A stretch of 64,000 nucleotides of DNA from Glutamicibacter nicotianae (GTDB lineage Bacteria > Actinomycetota > Actinomycetes > Actinomycetales > Micrococcaceae). The stretch spans positions 239,211-303,210 of the forward strand of contig NZ_BJNE01000003.1 in assembly GCF_006539525.1 (NCBI RefSeq). Reading direction: 5' to 3'. The notes under the pieces were generated by a model that ran no database searches, had not been told where the DNA came from, and saw only the letters and a list, made by a program, of their open reading frames with translations. The position numbers and the translations under genes were made by a program. Below are positions 19,149-28,450 of the stretch, one piece after another (position 1 is the first letter of the stretch; the number at the start of each line of letters is the position of its first letter).

Positions 19149-20252
19149 TTAGAAAGTCATTGGCAGCGATCGCCCGGCAAGTCCGCGCGGTCGCTGTTCC
19201 AGTTTTCCTGCAAGCTCCCGCATCGCCGCGGCGGCAGGAGCATCCGGGGTGCTGAGCACCACCGGCTGGCCTTGATCCGAGCCCACGCGTACGGATTCTT
19301 CCAATGGAATCTGGGCCAGCAGCTCCACCGGATATCCCAGTTGCTGGCTCAGCGAGTCGCTGAGCTTGGCGCCGCCGCCGGAACCGAAGACCTCCATGCG
19401 CGTGCCGTCGGGCAGCTGCAGGAAGCTCATGTTCTCCACCACGCCGATCACCTTCTGCTTGGTCTGCAAGGCGATGGTGCCGGCGCGTTCGGCAACCTCT
19501 GTCGCAGTGGACTGCGGGGTGGTGATCACCAGGAGCTCGCTATTGGGCAGCAGCTGGGAAACTGAGATCGCCATGTCCCCGGTGCCGGGCGGCAGGTCGA
19601 GGAACAGGTAGTCCAGGTCGCCGAAGTAGACATCCGAAAGGAACTGTTCCAAGGCGCGGTGCAGCATCGGTCCACGCCAGATCACCGGCTGGTTGGAATC
19701 CAGGAACATGCCAATGGAAATAACCTTCACCCCGTGCGCTACCGGAGGCAAGATCATCTCATCCACCCGGGTGGGGTTCTGCGAGATTCCCATCAACGAG
19801 GGAATGGAGAAGCCGTGCACATCGGCGTCGATCAGTCCGACCTTCAGCCCCTGGGCTGCCAGCTGGCAGGCAAGATTCGCGGTCAGCGACGACTTGCCGA
19901 CTCCGCCCTTGCCGCTGGCCACCGCGATCACCCGGGTCAAGGACGCAGGGTCGGAGAACGGCGTGCGGCGGCTGGCCAGGGACTCGCGCAACGCTGCCCG
20001 CTGGTGCGGATCCATGACACCCAGCTGCACCTCGACGTGCTGCACGCCGGCGACGGCCAGCAGGGCCGCGGTGGCGTCCTGCTCGATGGTGGAGCGCATC
20101 GGGCAACCGGCGATGGTCAGCAAGATTTTCACCGTGGCCGTGCCATCGGCCAATTCAGCGGATTCCACCATGCCCAATTCGGTGATGGGCCGGCGAAGCT
20201 CCGGGTCGTTGACTTGTGCGAGGGCGGCGAGGAGTTCTGGGGTGTTGCTCAA
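19149..20252 (-). CDS. mrp: Mrp/ApbC family iron-sulfur carrier P-loop ATPase
   Basis: A 367-residue protein. Residues 1-85 form a DUF59 (MIP18-like) domain with the conserved Cys50 in IAGCPM. Residues 105-350 hold the deviant Walker A SGKGGVGKSS (113-122), VGLIDADVHGFS and LDLPPGTGD. Proteins of this family carry or assemble iron-sulfur clusters, although a CxxC cluster ligand pair is not obvious here. It is 3 bases after the DUF1003 gene stop on the minus strand, forming an operon with DUF1003 and the MgtE-like gene. Confidence 0.9.
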   Translation of the reverse strand: MSNTPELLAALAQVNDPELRRPITELGMVESAELADGTATVKILLTIAGCPMRSTIEQDATAALLAVAGVQHVEVQLGVMDPHQRAALRESLASRRTPFSDPASLTRVIAVASGKGGVGKSSLTANLACQLAAQGLKVGLIDADVHGFSIPSLMGISQNPTRVDEMILPPVAHGVKVISIGMFLDSNQPVIWRGPMLHRALEQFLSDVYFGDLDYLFLDLPPGTGDMAISVSQLLPNSELLVITTPQSTATEVAERAGTIALQTKQKVIGVVENMSFLQLPDGTRMEVFGSGGGAKLSDSLSQQLGYPVELLAQIPLEESVRVGSDQGQPVVLSTPDAPAAAAMRELAGKLEQRPRGLAGRSLPMTF

Positions 20253-20255
20253 TGC

Positions 20256-20864
20256 TCAGTGGTTCTTCCGGTGCTGGCTCTGCTGGGGCTTGACGGTTTC
20301 GATCATCCCGGTTTGCGGCTGGGAGTTCTTGTTGCCGCCTTTTTTCTTGGCGCGCAGGTGCAGCTCTTCGCCGTCGGTGGTTTCCAGCAGCTCTTCAAGG
20401 ACATTGCGCAATTCTGAACGGACGTAGTCGCGGGTGGCGACATCGCGCAGGGCCAGACGCAGGGAAGCCAGCTCGCGGGTCAGGTACTCGGTGTCGTACA
20501 GGTTGCGTTCTGCACGGGCGCGGTCCTCGGACAGCGAGACGCGGTCGCGGTCATCCTGGCGGTTCTGCGCCAGCAGCAGCAGCGGAGCCGCGTAGGAAGC
20601 CTGCAGGGAAAGCATCAGCGTCAGCGCGGTGAAGCCGATGGTGGCATCGTCGAAACGCCAATTGATCGGCGCGACCGAATTCCAGATCAGCCAGAAGGCG
20701 CAGAATACCGTCATGTACAGCAGGAACTGCGGGGTGCCCATGAAGCGGGCGAACTTCTCCGTGGCCGAACCGAAGAGGTCGGGGTTCGGGGAGAACCGCG
20801 GCCAGAAGCGTTGCCGTGCTGCAAGCGGGGTATCCAGGCCGTTACTCTTGCGCTGCTCAGCCAT
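20256..20864 (-). CDS. DUF1003 family membrane protein
   Basis: A 202-residue protein with two membrane segments (about residues 48-66 and 76-102, the second in TALTLMLSLQASYAAPLLLL) followed by a QNRQDDRDR segment and long helical, charged C-terminal region. This is the DUF1003 layout. Function is unknown; the neighbouring soluble MgtE-like gene suggests a cation or membrane-stress link only by context. It lies between the MgtE-like gene and mrp. Confidence 0.85.
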   Translation of the reverse strand: MAEQRKSNGLDTPLAARQRFWPRFSPNPDLFGSATEKFARFMGTPQFLLYMTVFCAFWLIWNSVAPINWRFDDATIGFTALTLMLSLQASYAAPLLLLAQNRQDDRDRVSLSEDRARAERNLYDTEYLTRELASLRLALRDVATRDYVRSELRNVLEELLETTDGEELHLRAKKKGGNKNSQPQTGMIETVKPQQSQHRKNH

Positions 20865-20906
20865 AGCTGGAACTCCTTTGCTGCTGGTGGGTAGTTGGGG
20901 CGTTGG

Positions 20907-22157
20907 CTAGTCCTGGGAACGCCAGTCATCCGGAAGGATGTGGTCCAGCACGTCATCCACGGTGATGGCGCCGACCAGCCGGCCCTCCTTGTTGGTCACG
21001 CCTACACTGGTGAGGTTGTAGGTGGCCAAATGGCGAACCACTTCGGTGATATTGGCCAGATCCGACATCGGTTCCAGCTCGGTATCTAGGATATCGCCCA
21101 GCGGTTCCGGGGGAGCGGCACGCAGCAGAGCCTGGATGTGAACTTGGCCCAGGTAGCGTCCGGTGGGGGTTTCCAGAGGCGGGCGCACCACATACACGGT
21201 GGAAGCCAGCGCGGGGCTCAACTCCTCCAGACGCACCGAGGCCAAAGCTTCCGCGACCGTGGATTCCGGGGTGAGGATGACCGGAACAGGGGTCATGATC
21301 GATCCGGCGGTGCCTTCGGGGTAGGCGAGCAGGCGGCGGACGTCCTTGGCCTCTTCCTCGTTCATCAGATCCAGCAGCTGGTGCTTGGTCTCTTCGCTGA
21401 CTTCGGCCAGGAGGTCGGCCGCGTCATCCGGGTCCATTTCCTCAAGCACGTCCGCGGCGCGTTCCAGCCCCAGTGCGGAGAGGATTTCCACCTGCTCGCG
21501 GTCCGGGAGCTCCTGGAGCACGTCAGCCAAGCGCTCATCTTGCAGATGGGCGGCAATTTCCAGGCGTCGCTTCTCATTCATTTCGTGCAGGGCGTCGGCG
21601 AAGTCTGCGGGCTTCATCTCGTCGTGGGCTGCCACGAAGGTGTCAGCGGACTGCGGTTCGCTCTTCGAACCGTGGCTGACCTCGTCCCAGGAGACCAGCA
21701 CCTTGTTGCGGCGGCGCGAACGCAGGCCCAGCAGATTGGCGGTCGGTTCGCCGCGCTGGACATAGTATTCGTTGATTTCCCAGTCGCCGCGACGGGTCTG
21801 CGCAAGGCCGATATCCTCGATGACGCCGCGGCCGGACCCGTCAGTGAAGGTGATGGTGCGGTCGAACATTTCGGCGGCCACCAGAATTTCCTGGCCGCGC
21901 TGCTGGAATCGGCGCATGTTCACCAGGCCGTTGCAGATCACCTGGTTGGCTTCCATGGACTGAATGCGGGTCATCGGAACGAAGACCCGCCGCTTGCCGG
22001 GGACCTCGACGACCAGGCCCACGCAGGCGGCGGGTTTCTTGGGGCCGCGGGAGACCACCACGACATCGCGTAAACGGCCCAGGCGGTCGCCCAAGGGGTC
22101 AAAGACATCAAGCCCGAGCAGCCGGGCGACGAAGATTTTAGACACTTGTGCGCTCAC
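20907..22157 (-). CDS. Soluble MgtE-like protein (PRC-barrel, MgtE N and CBS domains, no transporter domain)
   Basis: A 416-residue protein. The N-terminal third contains PRC-barrel-like beta segments (GDRLGRLRDVVVV and ITFTDGSGRGVIEDI). The middle holds the MgtE intracellular N domain (VLQELPDREQVEILSALG, EEMDPDDAADLLAE). Two CBS repeats end the protein (IMTPVPVILTP... and MSDLANITEVVRHL...). The membrane channel of MgtE is missing, so it cannot be a transporter by itself and may be a Mg2+- or nucleotide-sensing regulator. GTG start at 22157. The order with DUF1003 and mrp matches the recalled Rv1229c-Rv1232c region. Confidence 0.88.
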   Translation of the reverse strand: MSAQVSKIFVARLLGLDVFDPLGDRLGRLRDVVVVSRGPKKPAACVGLVVEVPGKRRVFVPMTRIQSMEANQVICNGLVNMRRFQQRGQEILVAAEMFDRTITFTDGSGRGVIEDIGLAQTRRGDWEINEYYVQRGEPTANLLGLRSRRRNKVLVSWDEVSHGSKSEPQSADTFVAAHDEMKPADFADALHEMNEKRRLEIAAHLQDERLADVLQELPDREQVEILSALGLERAADVLEEMDPDDAADLLAEVSEETKHQLLDLMNEEEAKDVRRLLAYPEGTAGSIMTPVPVILTPESTVAEALASVRLEELSPALASTVYVVRPPLETPTGRYLGQVHIQALLRAAPPEPLGDILDTELEPMSDLANITEVVRHLATYNLTSVGVTNKEGRLVGAITVDDVLDHILPDDWRSQD

Positions 22158-22289
22158 CTTCCTAGACTATCGCGTTCACGGCCTGTTCCCGGTGTGCCAA
22201 GCCACAGGCGACGCCCTGTTTCTTTCACCCACAGCGATAGTTGCTTCACAACTATGCAGGCTCACAGTAAACCCGTGCACAATATAGAT

Positions 22290-23153
22290 ATGACCTCGCC
22301 TCATGGAGTAAATTCGATTAGCACCAGCGGCCTGCCGCGCGGAGAACTGCTTGGACGTTACACCAGCTATCTCGATGCCCAGAAGCTCGTGGATTACCTG
22401 GCCGATAATGATTTCCCGGTTGCTGCGGTAAGCATCGTCGGCAACGACGTGCGCACCGTGGAGCGGGTCACCGCGAAGCTTTCCTACCCGCGCGTGGCGC
22501 TGGCCGGTGCGGCCCAGGGCGGCATGATGGGCCTGTTCGTCGGCCTGCTGCTGACGCTCTTCGGGGGCGGCGGAAACGGGCTGTACCAGATTCTCTCCGC
22601 AATCGGCCTGGGCATGGCTATCTGGATGATCGCTGGCGTGATCAGCTATTCGACCCGTCGTGGCAAGCGCGACTTCGCGTCTTCCAGCCAGTTCGTGGCC
22701 ACCAGCTTCGACGTAGTGGTTGATTTCGAGCATGCGCAGGCTGCCCGCACCCTGGCCTCCAAGTTGCCTATGCGCCCGCAGCAGGCCCCGGCGCACCCAG
22801 CGTCCCAGGCCCCGCAGCAGCAGGCGCCTGCCGTCCCCGCCACGCCTCCAGCACAGCCTGCCGCGGCAGCACCGGCCAGTGGTGCGCAGCCCGCAACGGG
22901 CGCGGAGCGCAGCTCGCAGTTCCCCGACCTGCCAGATGGCCGCCCGCGCTATGGCGTGCGAGTGAACGAGGCCCAGCCAGCAGCTCCAGCGGCACAGCCG
23001 GCCAAGGAGGAAGCCCAAGCACCGGCATCCGAGGCCAAGGAAGCGCAGGACCTGTCGGAAGTCGAGCCGAAGGTTGATACCTCGCAGCAGCCGCAAGCCC
23101 AAGCCGAAGAACCTGACCAAGACCCGGCATCCCGCAAGGATTCGGAAGGCTAG
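22290..23153 (+). CDS. General stress protein 17M-like membrane protein with Pro/Ala-rich tail
   Basis: A 287-residue protein. Residues 18-65 match the GSP17M/YflT N-terminal fold (LLGRYTSYLDAQKLVDYLADN), followed by a Gly-rich hydrophobic pair (about residues 77-120), a strand-rich region, and then about 120 residues rich in Pro, Ala, Gln and Glu. ATG at 22290 is preferred, with a CACAAT hexamer 6 bases upstream that may mark a near-leaderless promoter. An earlier in-frame start would overlap the divergent MgtE-like start. Function is unknown beyond stress association of the family. Confidence 0.78.
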   Translation: MTSPHGVNSISTSGLPRGELLGRYTSYLDAQKLVDYLADNDFPVAAVSIVGNDVRTVERVTAKLSYPRVALAGAAQGGMMGLFVGLLLTLFGGGGNGLYQILSAIGLGMAIWMIAGVISYSTRRGKRDFASSSQFVATSFDVVVDFEHAQAARTLASKLPMRPQQAPAHPASQAPQQQAPAVPATPPAQPAAAAPASGAQPATGAERSSQFPDLPDGRPRYGVRVNEAQPAAPAAQPAKEEAQAPASEAKEAQDLSEVEPKVDTSQQPQAQAEEPDQDPASRKDSEG

Positions 23154-23172
23154 GCGACAGCCGGGCACAAGC

Positions 23173-23214
23173 AAGGCCTGGGTGCAGTTACCACGGTAAC
23201 CGCACCCAGGCCTT
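23173..23214. terminator. Bidirectional hairpin between stress-protein and pepP genes
   Basis: AAGGCCTGGGTGC (23173-23185) pairs with GCACCCAGGCCTT (23202-23214); an inner GGTTAC-type pairing extends the stem. Tails are short, but the position between converging genes supports the call. Confidence 0.8.
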
Positions 23215-23238
23215 CGCCGTTTAACGCTGCCGGAGGAC

Positions 23239-24786
23239 TCAGCCGCGCAGCTTAGCCATCCACGCTTCGACCTCGTCAGGCTTGCGCGGCAGGGCAACGC
23301 TCAGGTTCTCGGCGCCATCGGCGGTGACCAGAATGTCATCCTCGATGCGCACGCCCAGGCCGCGGTATTCTTCGGGGATCGCCAAATCCTCGTCCTTGAA
23401 ATACAGGCCAGGTTCGATGGTGAAGACCATGCCTTCTTCCAGCTTGGCATCCAGGTACAGGTCGGCGCGTGCCTGCGCGCAGTCGTGCACGTCCAGACCC
23501 AGGTGGTGGCTGGTGCCATGCGGCATCCAGCGGCGGTGATGCTGGCCTTCTGGATCCATTGCTTCTTCCACGGAGACCGGCAACAGGCCCCACTCGGACA
23601 GGCGCTCGGCCAGGACGCGGGTAGCGATCTGGTGCAGGTCGCGGAACTTCAGCCCCGGCTTGGCCGCGGCGAACGCGGCATCGGCGGCATCCAGCACGGC
23701 CTGGTAGACCTTGCGCTGTACCTCTGTGTACTTGCCTGACACCGGCAGCGAACGGGTGATGTCCGCGGTGTACAGCGATTCGGCCTCGACACCGGCGTCC
23801 AGCAGCAGCACCTCGCCCGGCTTGACGGATCCGGTGTTGCGGATCCAGTGCAAGATGGTGGCGTTGTTGCCCGAGGCGGCGATGGTGTCATAGCCCAGCT
23901 CGTTGCCCTCAAGGCGGGCACGGGCGAAGAAGGCGCCTTCGACAACGCGTTCGCCGCGTTCGTGGGCGACGGCCTTGTCCAAGTTGCGCACCACATCTTC
24001 GAAACCGTTGATGGTTGCGGCAACCGACTTGCGCAGCTCCGCGATTTCGTATTCGTCCTTGATGAGGCGAAGCTCGGAAACGAACTCGGACAGCTCGGTA
24101 TCCAGGGCGTCGCTGGCTTCCAAGTCCTGCCCGGTGTTGATGCGCGAGGTGTCCACCAGCGCCTCGATGTTCAGGTCGACTTCGCGCACCAGGCGGATGC
24201 GGATGCCGCCCAGGGCCTGCGGGCCGGAGTTCTTGGTGATGGCCATTTCCAGCTGTTCCAGCGAGTCGGTAGGCATCCCGGTGCGTGCCGACAGCGAGGA
24301 GAGGGTAGGGCGCGGGCCGACCCAGAATTCGCCGGACCGCGAGTTCAGGTAGAAGTCGGTGGTGTCGCGGCCGGCCATCGGCGCGAAGTACAGGGTGGAG
24401 ACGTGGTTGGAGCCGTGCTCGCCTGCGCCGTCATCGGTTGGTTCCATGACCAGTACTGCGTCGGGCTCGTGGTCGACGCCCAGACCGGTGAGGTGGGCGA
24501 AGGCCGAATGCGGGCGGAAGCGGTAGTCGGTGTCGTTGGAACGGACCTTGAGCGGGCCGGCCGGGATTACGATGCGTTCGCCTGTGAAGTTTTCCGAGAG
24601 CTTGGCACGACGGGCCGCCGCGTAGCTGGCAGCGGCATCCTGCTCTGGCAAGTCCGAGGTGTCCTGGGCCCACGAGGAGGCCATGAATTCCTGGAATGCC
24701 TTGGACGTTGGACGCTGGGAACGGTTGTTCACGCGGTCTTCCAACGGCTGATCTGTGCTTGGTGCAGTTGAATCTTGATTGGTCAT
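23239..24786 (-). CDS. pepP: Aminopeptidase P family protein (Xaa-Pro aminopeptidase)
   Basis: A 515-residue M24B metallopeptidase that removes N-terminal residues preceding proline. The N-terminal creatinase-like domain (about 40-230) is followed by the pita-bread catalytic domain. The two-metal ligands are visible as the Asp pair in LLLDAGVEAESLYTADITR, His in HGTSHHLGLDVHD, and the Glu residues in FTIEPGLYF and GVRIEDDILVT. It is a single gene divergent from the PHP-domain gene. Confidence 0.92.
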   Translation of the reverse strand: MTNQDSTAPSTDQPLEDRVNNRSQRPTSKAFQEFMASSWAQDTSDLPEQDAAASYAAARRAKLSENFTGERIVIPAGPLKVRSNDTDYRFRPHSAFAHLTGLGVDHEPDAVLVMEPTDDGAGEHGSNHVSTLYFAPMAGRDTTDFYLNSRSGEFWVGPRPTLSSLSARTGMPTDSLEQLEMAITKNSGPQALGGIRIRLVREVDLNIEALVDTSRINTGQDLEASDALDTELSEFVSELRLIKDEYEIAELRKSVAATINGFEDVVRNLDKAVAHERGERVVEGAFFARARLEGNELGYDTIAASGNNATILHWIRNTGSVKPGEVLLLDAGVEAESLYTADITRSLPVSGKYTEVQRKVYQAVLDAADAAFAAAKPGLKFRDLHQIATRVLAERLSEWGLLPVSVEEAMDPEGQHHRRWMPHGTSHHLGLDVHDCAQARADLYLDAKLEEGMVFTIEPGLYFKDEDLAIPEEYRGLGVRIEDDILVTADGAENLSVALPRKPDEVEAWMAKLRG

Positions 24787-24851
24787 GCTCCAAGTGTGTC
24801 ACCATCAGCTGTATCCCAGCAAAGAATCAGCGCAGGGGATAACCTAGGCAT

Positions 24852-25697
24852 ATGCGAATTGACCTGCACACCCACTCCAATGTGTCCGACGGAACTGAAA
24901 CTCCGTCCGAGCTGATGCGCGCAGCGTCGGCTGCCGGCCTGGATGTCGTGGCGTTGACAGATCATGACCAGACCAGCGGTTGGGACGAAGCCGCGGCGCA
25001 GGCGCGGAAGCTGGGACTGGGGTTCGTTCCGGGCATGGAAATCACCTGCCAGGATGCCCACGGCATCAGCGTGCACCTGCTCAGCTACCTGCACGACCCC
25101 ACCTACCAGCCACTGCTCGATGAGCTGGACCGTGCGCTGAACTCGCGGATCATCCGCGCCCGCCGCATTGTCGATCTGTTGGCCGAGGACTATCCGATCA
25201 GCTGGGATCTGGTGGGGGAGCATTGCCTTCCGGGCTCCACCGTTGGCCGCCCGCATATTGCCGATGCGCTGGTGACCGCGGGGGTGGTGGAGAACCGCAA
25301 CGAGGCGTTTGCCAACATCCTGTCCTCGCGTTCGCGCTATTACGTGTCGCATCCAGCGGTGAATCCGGCCACTGCCGTGCAATTGGTACGGGAAGCTGGC
25401 GGCGTTCCGGTGTTCGCGCATCCCAAGGCCTCAGCCCGGGGACGGGTGGTTCCCGACTCGACCTTCTACGAGATGATCGATGCCGGTCTGGCCGGGGTTG
25501 AAGTGCACCACCGGGACAATACCGCAGAGGGGAAATCCTGGCTGCTCGAGCTGGCCGCCGAGCACGATCTGATCGTTACCGGCTCGTCGGACTACCACGG
25601 GACCGGAAAGCTGAACCGGCTCGGTGAGAATCTCACCGAGCCGGACATGCTGCAAAGAATAATCGCCGAGGGGACTGGGACTCAGGACTCGATGTAA
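24852..25697 (+). CDS. PHP-domain phosphoesterase (RNase AM/YciV type)
   Basis: A 281-residue PHP protein. Metal ligands are in the N-terminal DLHTHSNVSDG, LTDHDQTSGW, the GMEITC glutamate, VFAHPKA and the C-terminal SSDYHGTGK. The layout fits 3',5'-nucleoside bisphosphate phosphatases related to YciV/RNase AM. The substrate is not proven by context. Its 3' end overlaps the convergent methyltransferase gene by 16 bases. Confidence 0.88.
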   Translation: MRIDLHTHSNVSDGTETPSELMRAASAAGLDVVALTDHDQTSGWDEAAAQARKLGLGFVPGMEITCQDAHGISVHLLSYLHDPTYQPLLDELDRALNSRIIRARRIVDLLAEDYPISWDLVGEHCLPGSTVGRPHIADALVTAGVVENRNEAFANILSSRSRYYVSHPAVNPATAVQLVREAGGVPVFAHPKASARGRVVPDSTFYEMIDAGLAGVEVHHRDNTAEGKSWLLELAAEHDLIVTGSSDYHGTGKLNRLGENLTEPDMLQRIIAEGTGTQDSM

Positions 25698-26593
25698 GTG
25701 GTGCCTTCAGGCAATCGGGCCTTCATCACCTCGATGGCTTCGACGTTCTGGTCAATCAGCACATACTGGCGTCCCAGCTTCGCCGCCACCGCACCGGTGG
25801 TGCCGGAAACGGCGAAGAAGTCCAGCACCCAATCGCCGGGGCGCGAGGACGCGGCCACGATCCTGCGCAGCACGCCTTCGGGCTTCTGCGTCGGATAGCC
25901 GGTCTTTTCCTTGCCAGTAGGCGAGACGATGGTGTGCCACCAGACATCCGTGGGAAGCTTGCCCAGGGCGCGCTTCTCCGGGGTCACCAGTCCGGGAGCC
26001 ATATACGGTTCGCGATCCACCTCGGCCGAATTGAAGTGGTACTTCTTCGGATCCTTCACATAGACCAGGATGGTGTCGTGCTTGGCCGGCCAGCGGCTCT
26101 TGGCACGAGCCCCATAGTCGTAAGCCCAGATCAGTTCGTTCAGGAAGCACTCCCGGCCGAAAATCCCGTCGAGCAGCACCTTCACATAATGCACCTCGCG
26201 GTAATCCAGGTGCACGTAGAGCGTGCCGTCCTCGGCCAGCAGGCGGTGGGCCTCGCGCAGCCGCGGCTCGATGAAGCTGAGGTAGTCGTCAAAGGCATCG
26301 TGATACGACCGGGCGATCCCCAGCTCGGTGTTGTACTCGCGCCCCTTGAATCCGGTGCGGTCGCCTTCGCCTTCGGCAGCGCGGACCATGGTGCGCTGGG
26401 CGCGGGTCTGCTTGCGTCCGGTGTTGAATGGCGGGTCCACGTAGATCAGGGTGAAGCTCTGATCGGGCAGGGCGCCGAGGATGGAGAGGTTGTCGCCGTG
26501 GTACACGGTATTGCCCGAGGCTGGAACGCCGGACGCGTGGGCGTCTGGTGTTCCAGCATCAGGCAAAGCTGGTTCTTCGGGTAGAGCGAGCAC
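25682..26593 (-). CDS. Orphan beta-class site-specific DNA methyltransferase
   Basis: A 303-residue N6-adenine or N4-cytosine methyltransferase. The catalytic DPPFNTGR motif IV is near the N terminus (Asp53) and the SAM-binding motif I is near the C terminus (about 258-267), the beta-class order. Motif I reads FFAVSGTTG, with Val replacing the first glycine of the usual F-x-G-x-G. No restriction endonuclease or second subunit is adjacent, so it is probably a solitary regulatory or protective methylase. The GTG at 26593 follows the helicase stop by 50 bases on the same strand. Confidence 0.88.
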   Translation of the reverse strand: MLALPEEPALPDAGTPDAHASGVPASGNTVYHGDNLSILGALPDQSFTLIYVDPPFNTGRKQTRAQRTMVRAAEGEGDRTGFKGREYNTELGIARSYHDAFDDYLSFIEPRLREAHRLLAEDGTLYVHLDYREVHYVKVLLDGIFGRECFLNELIWAYDYGARAKSRWPAKHDTILVYVKDPKKYHFNSAEVDREPYMAPGLVTPEKRALGKLPTDVWWHTIVSPTGKEKTGYPTQKPEGVLRRIVAASSRPGDWVLDFFAVSGTTGAVAAKLGRQYVLIDQNVEAIEVMKARLPEGTTYIES

Positions 26594-26643
26594 CGCTGGT
26601 GTGAGTTCCTTTCGGAAAAGTTGACTGGCCGATTGGACTGGGA

Positions 26644-28269
26644 TCAGTCCTGGCCGCCTGCTTCGGTGCTGCGGGTGCGGCGGCGCGGACGGCGGCGGCG
26701 TGCCGGTGCTGCGCCCTCGGCCGCTGCATGTTCCTCGCCGGCCACATGGGTTTCGCGGTGGCGCTCGTTTTCGCGTGCCGGACGATCCTGCTTGCCCTTG
26801 GAATGGCCGTGGCGTGCGCCGTCCTGCTCGGCACCGGAGCCCTGCCCGCCGCGCTGGCGCGTCTGCACGCCGTTCACGGTGCGGGTGCGGGTGCGCGAAT
26901 TGCTGCGGCGGCGCGGGGTGCGCGCTGATTCCTCGCGGCGCGGCGAACCATCGCCCTCGGCGGCGGCAGTCTTCTTGGCACGCTGCAGCCGGCCTTTGGT
27001 GCCCTTGGGGATATCCAGGTCGGTGAAGAAGTGCGGCGACGAGGAGTAGGTTTCCACCGGCTCGGGAACGTTCAGGCCCAGCGCCTTGTTGATCAGCGAC
27101 CAGCGCGGCACCGAGTCCCAGTCCACGAAGGTCACCGCGGTGCCGGTGTTGCCGGCACGGCCGGTGCGGCCCACACGGTGCAGATAGGTGTTCTCGTCAT
27201 CCGGGCACTGCAGGTTGACCACGTGGGTGACGTCATCCACGTCGATGCCGCGGGCCGCGACGTCGGTGGCGACCAGGATGTCGACCTTGCCCGAGCGGAA
27301 GGCCTTCAACGCCTGCTCGCGGGCGCCCTGGCCCAGATCGCCGTGCAGCGAACCGGCATTGAAGCCGCGGTCCACCAGCTCATCAGACAGCTTGGCAGCC
27401 GAGCGCTTGGTCTGGGTGAAGATGATGGTCTTGCCGCGGCCTTCGGCCTGCAGCAGGCGAGCGACCATCTCGTCCTTGTCCATGTTGTGCGCACGGTAGA
27501 CCAGCTGGCGGATGTTGCGTTTGGTCAGCGAATCGTCATCGCCCGGGTCCTGGGCGCGGATGTGCGTAGGTCGGGTCATGTAGCGGCGGGCCATGGTGAT
27601 CACGGCGCCGGGCATGGTGGCCGAGAAGAGCATCGCCTGGCGTACCGGCGGCAGTGCGGCCAGGATGCGCTCGACATCCGGCAGGAAGCCTAGGTCCAGC
27701 ATCTCGTCAGCCTCGTCCAGCACCACGGTGCGCACCTGCTTGAGGTTCAGCACGCGCTGGCGGTTCAGGTCGATCAGGCGGCCCGGGGTGCCCACAACCA
27801 CGTCGGTGCCGGCCTTCAGCGCGGCAATCTGCTCCTCGTAGGGGCGCCCGCCGTAGATGGTGGTGATCGAGATGTTCGAGTGCTTCGAAGCCTGAGCCAG
27901 GTCGGCGCCGACCTGGATGGCCAGCTCGCGGGTCGGTGCGACGATCAAGGCCTGCGGGGCACCGGGGAATTCAAGATCCCCGTAGCCCTTGTCGCCCTCG
28001 CGGATCACGCGCTGCAGGGCAGGAATGCCGAAGCCCAGGGTCTTTCCGGTACCGGTCTTGGCCTGGCCGATGATGTCGTTGCCGCCCAGGGCAACTGGCA
28101 GGGTCAGCGCCTGGATCGGGAAGGGGTACTCGATCCCGGCTTCCGAGAGCGAAGCAACAATGTCTTCGCGAACGTTCAGATCGGCAAAACTCTGCTTGGC
28201 CGGTTCTGCGGGGGTTGGCTCGTTGTCTTGTGGTTCGGCAGCTGCGGCCGAAAGCGTCGTGTCAGTCAC
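26644..28269 (-). CDS. DEAD-box RNA helicase (RhlE/CsdA type)
   Basis: A 541-residue ATP-dependent RNA helicase. A Q-motif region precedes Walker A AKTGTGKT (about 70-77). PTRELA, the DEAD box (LDEADEML), SAT and HRVGRTGRAG follow. The last 110 residues are very basic and low-complexity, with many Arg and repeats of RRR, typical of RNA-binding tails of cold-shock helicases. GTG start at 28269, overlapping by 8 bases a small leader ORF. Recalled neighbours in mycobacteria (rhlE, TetR, DUF3107) are also here. Confidence 0.92.
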   Translation of the reverse strand: MTDTTLSAAAAEPQDNEPTPAEPAKQSFADLNVREDIVASLSEAGIEYPFPIQALTLPVALGGNDIIGQAKTGTGKTLGFGIPALQRVIREGDKGYGDLEFPGAPQALIVAPTRELAIQVGADLAQASKHSNISITTIYGGRPYEEQIAALKAGTDVVVGTPGRLIDLNRQRVLNLKQVRTVVLDEADEMLDLGFLPDVERILAALPPVRQAMLFSATMPGAVITMARRYMTRPTHIRAQDPGDDDSLTKRNIRQLVYRAHNMDKDEMVARLLQAEGRGKTIIFTQTKRSAAKLSDELVDRGFNAGSLHGDLGQGAREQALKAFRSGKVDILVATDVAARGIDVDDVTHVVNLQCPDDENTYLHRVGRTGRAGNTGTAVTFVDWDSVPRWSLINKALGLNVPEPVETYSSSPHFFTDLDIPKGTKGRLQRAKKTAAAEGDGSPRREESARTPRRRSNSRTRTRTVNGVQTRQRGGQGSGAEQDGARHGHSKGKQDRPARENERHRETHVAGEEHAAAEGAAPARRRRPRRRTRSTEAGGQD

Positions 28270-28450
28270 GATGTCCGTGTTCTCGTTTCATGCGGGCACG
28301 GCACCTGTTCCCTTCCGGCTTGGAAGAAGCCGGGAGCATGCAGGGTGCCGTACGAATCCAGCGGAGCCGATCGCTGCTTTCACGCTCGGTAGCTTGGTCA
28401 AGCACCTGCGGGATGGCGACCGCTGGGAAGTCGCCATAAAACTGTTTCAT
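28262..28450 (-). CDS. Possible leader ORF overlapping the DEAD-box helicase start
   Basis: A 62-codon ATG frame beginning at 28450 ends in a TGA that overlaps the helicase GTG start by 8 bases. The product is unrecognised and basic. A GGCGAC/GTCGCC hairpin (28415-28420/28430-28435) lies in its early part. The helicase lacks a strong ribosome-binding site, so coupling from this ORF is conceivable. It may equally be an untranslated leader read by chance. Confidence 0.25.
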   Translation of the reverse strand: MKQFYGDFPAVAIPQVLDQATERESSDRLRWIRTAPCMLPASSKPEGNRCRARMKREHGHRD

